From Costus lasius (taxonomy: Eukaryota; Streptophyta; Magnoliopsida; Zingiberales; Costaceae): 64,000 nucleotides of DNA. A program made the position numbers and the translations under genes. Shown piece by piece: positions 57,214 to 64,000 of this stretch (positions are counted from its first letter, which is position 1; each line of letters opens with the position of its first letter). Location of the stretch: positions 71,576,556 to 71,640,555 of the forward strand of contig CM050449.1 in assembly GCA_027563935.2 (NCBI GenBank), in the 5' to 3' direction. The notes below the pieces were generated by a model, which saw only the letters and a program-made list of their open reading frames with translations, did not search any database and had not been told where the DNA came from.

Positions 57214-58884
57214 TGTTGGGGTATGCCCTTAAGGCTAATGTTTGAGGCCTTTGGGATTGTAAAAGTATCATGTAATAAACTCTTATGTTTATAAAAGGCA
57301 TGGTTATTATTCAGGTTGTTACCTTGTCTGCTGTAATAAGTGTACTTCTGAATAATGTCTCAAAGCTGTTCAGCTAGGCTGACAGGCTATAAGTCCTTAG
57401 TCGAGATATCTTGGTGAACTTGAGACAGCCTTGATATGATTGAGACTGATATGAGTGCTAATCTTATAGGATGCTTCGAGCATGGAATAAGATGTAGACT
57501 CATGGGTACATTGGATGTACTGGACAGACCCTACTGGGATATTCCATTGCTTGTCACAATGTGAATGATCCTTGTAAGCACTAAGTGGCACATGTCCTTT
57601 GACTTGAGATCACTTGTGTTTCTAAATGATGATTGTCATTGTTTTGAGGTAGTTCAATATCATTTGAAACATAATGATTATAGACTATCTTGGATGGTGA
57701 GCTTGAGTCAGGTTAGGGCACTTGTGATAGATAAAGGATTGCCGTCTCCTTGTTTAAGGAGTGTGATGTTCTAGAGGGCCCCCCTATATGAGATGATTGA
57801 GGAAGTGTATGGCCATACCCAGATGACTATGTTCATCTGATCTAATCATGCTCATCGTATTGGAGTTACAGGCTTGACATGCTTGTCCAATAAGAACATC
57901 CAGTGGCAAAGGAATCATGTATGCCAAGTGAGTTGATTCACACTTATGCTATGGTTTGGGTGGAGTCTTGGAAGACTCTTTCCTTTATATCGGGAGACAG
58001 TGATGTGTTGCTAGATACCCCTCACTGATCGTGATAACGTAAGTTATCGTTACCGACGTTTAAAGGAAACCCTCAGGGTCACACAATTTGGTGATATGGC
58101 TTTCTTTGAGTCAGATCGTGTGGACTGAATTATTTGGGTTCAGTTTAAAGGGATATAGACTCTGATTGTAAGTGAGATCTAGCTTGATCATGTTTGATTG
58201 ATTAGGGCTTGAGATCGGTAAGCTTCGATCGAGAGTATTGATGCTAGATCGGTGAGATCAAGAGCATCATAAGATGAACGGTTGGATTGGAAACCTTAGG
58301 GTTTGGTTGATCTAGACCGATTGCTTTGGTTTGGACCAATTTGGATTGAACCGGTTTACATGGGTGAACCCATGGTTCGATCCATAAGCGTTTTGGGCGG
58401 TTTGCTTGAAGAGGAGAACGCATGGCTTAATGGAGTTTCCAAATTTGGAAAGTCATTGAGCGCATGGCTCCTTGAAACGCCAAAACGGCTTGAGCTCATT
58501 CATCCCTTGTCTCCTTGCGTTTTGCTCTTGCTCGGCGAGACTTGAGAGAAGCTTGGGGTGGACGACAAGAGCAGAACCGGAAAAAGCATCATCTTCATCC
58601 CTACCACTCGAGAAGGACAACTTGGCATTTTGCTAGCACAAAGTTGCGCAAGTTGGAAGCCTTCATCACTTGGTGTGTGTATTCTTTGGAGGAGATCTCG
58701 CTTGCTCTCTCTCATTCCAAGCCGCCATCCAATCCATGGCATTGGTAAGATCAAAAACTTGATCTTAAGTTGAATTAAGTTAACATATAGTTCATATGCG
58801 ATCTACTTGAAGCCCTCTTTCCGCTATGCATGCTAGATGCGCATGTTTAGGGTTTCTTCCCCCCTTAGATTAGGGGTTCCATCA
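57214..58884 (+). repeat. Copia C 5' LTR
   Basis: 1671 bp, TGTTGGGG...GGTTCCATCA. TTTATAAAAGGC (57288-57299) is a candidate TATA box. 57999-58027 is shared with the copia B LTR and is followed by a GTAA-capped hairpin (58033-58048). Confidence 0.85.
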
Positions 58885-58886
58885 AT

Positions 58887-58898
58887 TGGTATCAGAGC
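58887..58898 (+). other. Primer-binding site of copia C
   Basis: TGGTATCAGAGC lies 2 nt after the LTR and is complementary to initiator tRNA-Met. Confidence 0.92.
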
Positions 58899-58945
58899 TA
58901 GGCTCTCCATATGATCTATATGATTGCTTTACGATTTTGTGATCC

Positions 58946-59162
58946 ATGTTGGTTGCGCTTACTTTGGTTACATGATGGTTGCGCTTACTTTGGTTACATG
59001 ATGGTTGCGCTTGTATCATGGTTGCATGAAGGTTGCGCTTGTATCATATGTTGACATGTAGTTTGCGCTCCCCCTTGAAGGGGACCCCCTAAAGTATGCG
59101 CTCCCCCTTGAAGGGGACCCCCTAAAGTATGCGCTCCCCCTTGAAGGGGACCCCCTTAGATC
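58946..59162 (+). repeat. Tandem repeats in the copia C leader
   Basis: About three 26-bp units built on ATGGTTGCGCTTACTTTGG (58946-59050) are followed by three 33-bp units (59064, 59097, 59130). Each 33-bp unit has GCGCTCCCCCTTGAAGGGGA, in which TCCCCCTTGAAGGGGA is a palindrome. TTGCGCT recurs through the whole block. Confidence 0.9.
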
Positions 59163-60191
59163 TAAGGGTTATCAAGCATGTTGTTTGTTTATTTGCGCAC
59201 GTTCTAAAAGTTTTCTAAAACTTACATCTTGCGCGCTTGATTAGATCTAAGGTGCCACTACATTAAACCCTTAGATGGGTTGATGGGGTTGAAGTCACCA
59301 CTAGGTCAGATCCAAGTCTGATCAGACCATCTGACAGCTCAGATGGGTTAACCTGATAGCACCTATGCGCAAGCACAAGGTGGCTATAGGTTGACTGCAT
59401 CTAGGGCGTGTAGCGAGGTCTGGTTGAGACACTACTGAACACACTTGAGTTAGGCCCGGGGTCACACCCGCTTGCCAAAACTCATGGGGGTAGTTCAGCC
59501 CTTGACGCATGCATGGTTGACCATTAGGTCAACTCGGGTCAGTTAGGACTCGGTGCATGCAAGGGCAATGGATCTAACTAGATGGTTGAGTGGATCCCTA
59601 TCAATGGACCATTGTAAGGTTGTAGGGCTCATAAGGAAATTAAAATTGATGCCATGGGGTTTTCAAAACTTTTAATTTCAAGATGATTGGATCACATGTT
59701 GATTGAACCATATGCTTGTTTATTTAGTCTTATGTGGGTTGCCCATATTGTGTGCTGTGCTGGGGCCTGCGTGCCTGGTAAATTATAAGTTAATTTTTGT
59801 GATCTGCGAATCACATTGTTTTAATTTATGAAATGTAGTTGACCTGCGAGTCAACCTTGTCTAGATAGATCAAATGTACTTTGATTAGACAAGAGTACAA
59901 AGGCACACATCCAAGAGGGGCATTCACCTGGTGGTGCACCTGTGGTGCTCTTGGCGCTGGGGCACTGGGTTGGACCAGATGAGATGCAATGAAGCTCAAG
60001 TGAAGACTTAAGTAACATTAAGGTCTTACTAGGGTTCATGGGCTTTTACCACATAAGATCATGCTTTCTACTTATTGCTAATAATTAGAATTGCATGTTT
60101 ATGTTTATCTTCTGCTATAGCCATAGGCATGCCTGATAGTAAGAAGATAAAAGACCGTTAAAATCCAACGCTAATATATCAAGCTCGTAAG

Positions 60192-60589
60192 CCTTCTGAC
60201 GCGAAACCTCACCTTTCTGATTATCGTTGGAGCCGTGTTGAACCCACTCAGTGGGCACGTCCATCTATCTTCAGACGGTGCTGGATTTCACCTGCGTGTT
60301 ACAGAGTTGGGATTTATCCCCTCTCGTTGCTCAGCATAGCACGTGGTGGTCCAGGGAGTAGGTCGGGTCAGCTTGACCATGTAGGCTACATATGTGGCGC
60401 ATATGGTAGCACATGGAGGCAGCCATCTCTGGGATCAGAGACTGTGTTGTACCAACTCAGTTGGCACAGTCTGCTGGATTTCCAAGATGAAGGGGAATCG
60501 CACGGGTTGGCGATTGGCTGGGACAGCCTACCAGAAATTAGTGCTTGTCATCTCTGTGTATCTTATCTCGCCTGAGCGGGACGCGGAGA
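60192..60589 (+). ncRNA. Candidate structured leader RNA of copia C
   Basis: Counterpart of 33084-33487. Long-range stem 60192-60199 with 60271-60278 (7 of 8 paired). Hairpin 1: 60243-60247/60251-60255, outer CGTG/CACG. Hairpin 2: 60452-60456/60460-60464, outer GACTGTG/CACAGTC (60440-60446/60465-60471), with bulge TTGTA. Hairpin 3: 60496-60501/60510-60515. Hairpin 4: 60566-60571/60576-60581, outer TCTCTGTG/CGCGGAGA (60551-60558/60582-60589). Order, flanks and bulges match copia B while stem bases differ in a pairing-preserving way. Function unknown. Confidence 0.6.
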
Positions 60590-60772
60590 CCAAGTATGAA
60601 ATCTGGATCCCATCTCACTAAAAGAGTGTTACTCTTTCGGACTGTTTACTGGATTTTTCAGTCAGACAAAATAGTGAGAAAAGAATCTTTCTTAAGTCCT
60701 GGATTGATTCTGAAACATTGATACTGACCTTGCTGTTCTTGCTTGTTGTAGATTCCTGCAGCAACGAACACC

Positions 60773-63700
60773 ATGAGCTTCAATGTGCGATCCCTACTGG
60801 AAAGGGAGAAGTTTGCTGGGCCGAACTTCTCTGACTGGTTCGGACACCTTAAGATTGTTCTTAAGGCAGAGAGGAAACTGTATGTCCTCGAGACGGCGAT
60901 ACCGCCGCAGCCCGCTCCGAACGCCGCAAGGGCGGTTCGGGATGCCTACGAAAAGCACGTCAATGATAGCATTGATGTCGCTTGCCTGATGCTAGCGTCT
61001 ATGACGCCACCGCTGCAGCGTCAGCATGAGGATATGTCGGCTATAGAAATTATAGCGAACCTCAAGATGCTGTATGCTGCACAGGCGAGGACTGAGCGCT
61101 ATAATCTGACGAAGCTCTTCTTTCAGAGCAAACTGGCTGAGGGGAGCCCAGTGGGAGCTCACGTGCTCAAGATGATTGGGCACAAGGAGGCTCTGGAGAA
61201 ACTGGGGCATACCATCAACCAGGAGCTTGCTGTGGATATTATTCTGCAGTCTCTCCCGCCTTCTTTCGATGCGTTCATTATTAATTTTAATATGAACAAG
61301 ATCGATTGTACGCCGGCAGAGCTGTTGAATATGCTCTTGACTACTGAGGAAACTCTGAAGGGTAAGCCTTCAACCTCTGTCTTGATGGTTCCTTCAAGGA
61401 ACAAGAAGAAGGGGAAGAAGGGCAAGGCCCCTGTCAAGAATTACAGCAAGGCTCTGAAACAGAAGGTGAAGCGGTCGAAGGACAACAGGTGTTTCCACTG
61501 TGGCCAGCTGGGTCACTGGAAAAAGGACTGTAAAGCGCTCCAAGGAGATAAGAGGGGAAGCATCGCTTCTGGCTCAGGTATATATGTGACTGAGGTCATG
61601 TTATCTTCTTCTACTATTTCATGGGTGTTAGACACTGCATGTGGAGTTCACATTTGTTCAAATGTACAGGAACTCAAGAGAAGAAGGCAGGTGGGACAGC
61701 ATGAGGTAGACCTACGAGTTGGAAACGGGGCACGGGTTGCTGCTGTTGCTGTAGGAGACTATTTCATTACTTTACCATCTGGCATTGTATTAGAATTAAA
61801 CAATTGTTATTTTGTACCCAGTATTACCAAGAATATTATCTCTATTCCTGCTCTTGTCAGGAAAGGATTTGCCTTTGAATGCAAGATTTCAAAGTGTGTT
61901 TTATCTCATGATAATATTGTGTATGCAACTGGTTCAATTAACAATGGGTTATACATGTTGGACATGGAAAATTCTATACAAAACATTGATAATAAGAAAG
62001 CCAAGTATGCTGATGACAGCACCTTGCTATGGCATAGTCGTTTAGGCCATATAAACGAGAAGCGCATTAAGCGGTTGCATGAACATGGACTGCTGGGATC
62101 ATTCTCCTATGAGGAGATTGATACATGCAAAGCTTGTTTGATGGGTAAAATGACGAAGTCTCCTTTTCTTAACAAAGGTCAAAGGACTTCAGGTTTACTT
62201 GACCTTATACACAGTGATGTGTGTGGGCCTTTTAGTAAACATGCCAGAGGTGGCTATCAGTACTTCATTACCTTTACTGATGATTTCAGTAGGTATGGAT
62301 ATGTCTATTTAATGAGACATAAAAGTGAATCTTTTGACAAGTTCAAAGAGTTCAAAAATGAAGTACAAAATCAGTTAGGCCGAAATATCAAGGCACTTCG
62401 TTCTGATCGAGGTGGTGAATACCTGAGTCATGCGTTTACTGACTATCTGAAGGAGTGTGGGATTATCTCACAGCTCACTCCGCCAGGAACACCGCAATGG
62501 AATGGTGTGTCCGAGAGGAGAAATAGAACGTTACTTGATATGGTTCGTTCTATGATGAGTCAGGCTACTCTTCCATATTCCTTTTGGGGTTTTGCACTGG
62601 AAACAGCTGCAAAGGTACTAAACCGAGTGCCATCCAAGGCAGTTTTAAAGACGCCATATGAGTTATGGTATGGGAAACAGCCTAGCTTGACATTTATCAG
62701 GATCTGGGGTTGCGAGGCTTATGTCAAAAAGCTCGCCTCTGGGAAACTAGAGAGCAGATCTGAGAAATGTATCTTTGTCGGTTACCCTAAGGAAACTAAG
62801 GGTTATTATTTCTACGATCCCAAAGAGAACAAGGTTTTTGTTGCTCGGACGGCCATATTTCTTGAGAAGGAGTTTCTTCTGCAAGAGGCCAGTGGGAGAG
62901 AAATAAAGTTGGATGAGAATCCAGAGGAAGGACAAAGTAGTCAAGCACAGTTGGATGAGCCTGAGCCGGTAGATCAGGTTATTGAGCAACCTGAGGCTCA
63001 AATATCACGGGAACCGCGAAGATCGGGTAGGATCCGTCGACAGCCTGAGCGCTATGACGGAGTCTACATCATTGATAATGATGAACCCCTCACTTATGCG
63101 GATGCGGTCAGTGGACCGGAGTCAGCTAGATGGCTTGAAGCTATGCGAGCCGAAATGGACTCCATGTCAGATAACCAGGTCTGGGATTTGGTTGATCCGC
63201 CTCCGGGAGTAATCCCTATAGGCTGTAAATGGATCTTCAAGAAGAAGATTGACATGGATGGTAACGTAGTTACCTATAAAGGCAGGCTAGTAGCGAAAGG
63301 TTTCAAACAAATCTACGGGATAGATTATGATGAAACTTTCTCTCCTGTAGCCATGTTTAAGTCTATTCGGATTCTTTTCGCGATAGCAGCATATTACGAC
63401 TATGAGATCTGGCAGATGGATGTGAAAACAGCTTTCCTTAATGGAAATCTGGATGAGGATGTGTATATGACACAACCTGAGGGTTTCACTAATCCATCAG
63501 ATCGTCATAAAATATGCAAGTTAAAGAAGTCCATTTATGGACTTAAACAAGCATCAAGAAGCTGGAACATTCGTTTTGATGAATCAATCTCTGAGTTTGG
63601 TTTCATCAAGAACGAGGATGACCCGTGTGTATATAAGAGGTTTAGTGGGAGCGTGATTACATTCCTAATCCTCTACGTCGATGATATCTTGATTATTGGA

Positions 63701-64000
63701 AATGATATTCCTGAACTGCATGCTGTTAAAGCATGGTTAGGAAAATGTTTCCAGATGAAAGATTTAGGAGAAGCAGCCTATGTACTAGGTGTGAAGATCT
63801 ACAGGGATAGATCTAAGAGGCTTCTCGGGCTGTGCCAGAGCACTTACATCGATAAGGTCCTGGAGAGATTCCATTTAGAGAATTCTAAACGTGGATATCT
63901 TCCAGTCAGACATGGTCTGAATCTTTCGAAGAGTCAGTGTCCACAAACACAGACTGAGAAAGATGAAATGGACAATACGCCTTATGCTTCGGCTATTGGA
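60773..64000 (+). CDS. Copia C Gag-Pol polyprotein, 3' end outside window
   Basis: 1076 codons read with no stop from ATG 60773 to the window edge. Gag (MSFNVRSLLEREKFAGPNFSDWF, UBN2 type) ends in a zinc knuckle CFHCGQLGHWKKDC (about residue 240). The protease site reads WVLDTACGVHIC (about 287): D-T-A where an aspartic protease has D-T/S-G. Integrase has an H/H/C/C finger (WHSRLGHIN, CKACLMGK, about 421) and catalytic acids in HSDVCGPF, RSDRGGEYL (545) and SERRNRTLLDM (581). Reverse transcriptase has QMDVKTAFLNGNLDED and LYVDDILIIG (968). RNase H lies beyond the window. Copia polyproteins are usually 1300-1400 residues. This may be the autonomous relative of copia B, apart from the protease change. 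Confidence 0.93.
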   Translation, partial: MSFNVRSLLEREKFAGPNFSDWFGHLKIVLKAERKLYVLETAIPPQPAPNAARAVRDAYEKHVNDSIDVACLMLASMTPPLQRQHEDMSAIEIIANLKMLYAAQARTERYNLTKLFFQSKLAEGSPVGAHVLKMIGHKEALEKLGHTINQELAVDIILQSLPPSFDAFIINFNMNKIDCTPAELLNMLLTTEETLKGKPSTSVLMVPSRNKKKGKKGKAPVKNYSKALKQKVKRSKDNRCFHCGQLGHWKKDCKALQGDKRGSIASGSGIYVTEVMLSSSTISWVLDTACGVHICSNVQELKRRRQVGQHEVDLRVGNGARVAAVAVGDYFITLPSGIVLELNNCYFVPSITKNIISIPALVRKGFAFECKISKCVLSHDNIVYATGSINNGLYMLDMENSIQNIDNKKAKYADDSTLLWHSRLGHINEKRIKRLHEHGLLGSFSYEEIDTCKACLMGKMTKSPFLNKGQRTSGLLDLIHSDVCGPFSKHARGGYQYFITFTDDFSRYGYVYLMRHKSESFDKFKEFKNEVQNQLGRNIKALRSDRGGEYLSHAFTDYLKECGIISQLTPPGTPQWNGVSERRNRTLLDMVRSMMSQATLPYSFWGFALETAAKVLNRVPSKAVLKTPYELWYGKQPSLTFIRIWGCEAYVKKLASGKLESRSEKCIFVGYPKETKGYYFYDPKENKVFVARTAIFLEKEFLLQEASGREIKLDENPEEGQSSQAQLDEPEPVDQVIEQPEAQISREPRRSGRIRRQPERYDGVYIIDNDEPLTYADAVSGPESARWLEAMRAEMDSMSDNQVWDLVDPPPGVIPIGCKWIFKKKIDMDGNVVTYKGRLVAKGFKQIYGIDYDETFSPVAMFKSIRILFAIAAYYDYEIWQMDVKTAFLNGNLDEDVYMTQPEGFTNPSDRHKICKLKKSIYGLKQASRSWNIRFDESISEFGFIKNEDDPCVYKRFSGSVITFLILYVDDILIIGNDIPELHAVKAWLGKCFQMKDLGEAAYVLGVKIYRDRSKRLLGLCQSTYIDKVLERFHLENSKRGYLPVRHGLNLSKSQCPQTQTEKDEMDNTPYASAIG

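Larger units (their letters stand above)
57214..64000 (+). mobile_element. Copia C: Ty1/copia element with open gag-pol, cut by window end
   Basis: 5' LTR (57214-58884), primer site, 1.9-kb leader and one uninterrupted gag-pol frame running off the window at 64000. It is related to copia B in LTR ends, a shared LTR block, leader architecture and protein order. Nothing in the visible part is broken except a changed residue in the protease motif. The 3' LTR and target duplication lie outside the window, so age cannot be estimated. Confidence 0.9.

Overview
This window is from a land-plant nuclear genome, most likely a non-grass monocot, though the species cannot be named from sequence alone. 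The evidence is one spliced host gene whose protein closely matches monocot cytosolic ribosomal protein L21 (21744-23391, minus strand), surrounded on both sides by deeply nested plant transposable elements. Apart from that gene I find no convincing host protein gene.

Layout. 1-1364: remnants of an old Ty1/copia element (minus strand), a 93-bp duplication and CT/AT microsatellites. 2364-9034: a non-autonomous hAT-like DNA element (8-bp target-site duplication GGTATAGC; ends TAGTGTTGGC) with an internal satellite-like array. It was invaded by a Ty3-type element carrying only gag (4037-8889), whose 3' LTR in turn holds a 1772-bp solo LTR (6624-8395). 9037-17622: a very young Ty3 chromovirus on the minus strand (two 1779-bp LTRs with about 4 differences) inserted exactly across the right end of the hAT element. 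18112-21164: an old GC-rich Ty3 element with gag remains and a deletion that removed pol and the start of the 3' LTR. 21744-23391: RPL21. 24500-44023: a decayed PIF/Harbinger element (minus strand) split by copia A (25202-about 42470). Copia A is itself split in its RNase H region by copia B (29903-41531), and copia B's 3' LTR is split by a solo LTR of the same family (38886-41266). 45634-46155: a copia gag fragment. 49975-50520: two minisatellites. 52867-55259: a second decayed PIF/Harbinger element (plus strand). 57214-64000: copia C, with a complete 5' LTR, a long structured leader and an open gag-pol frame running off the window.

How the parts relate. Copia B and copia C are related. B has intact LTRs, primer site and polypurine tract, and its LTRs differ by only about 1%, but its coding region is full of stops, so it looks like a family moved in trans by a C-like helper. 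Comparing the two leaders gives the most unusual signal in the window: an ordered set of hairpins (33084-33487 in B, 60192-60589 in C) in which flanking sequence and architecture are kept while both strands of the stems change together. This looks like a conserved structured RNA. A smaller hairpin in the LTRs behaves the same way.

Limits: all similarities were judged by eye, with no database search, alignment or folding program. Ages depend on an assumed substitution rate.
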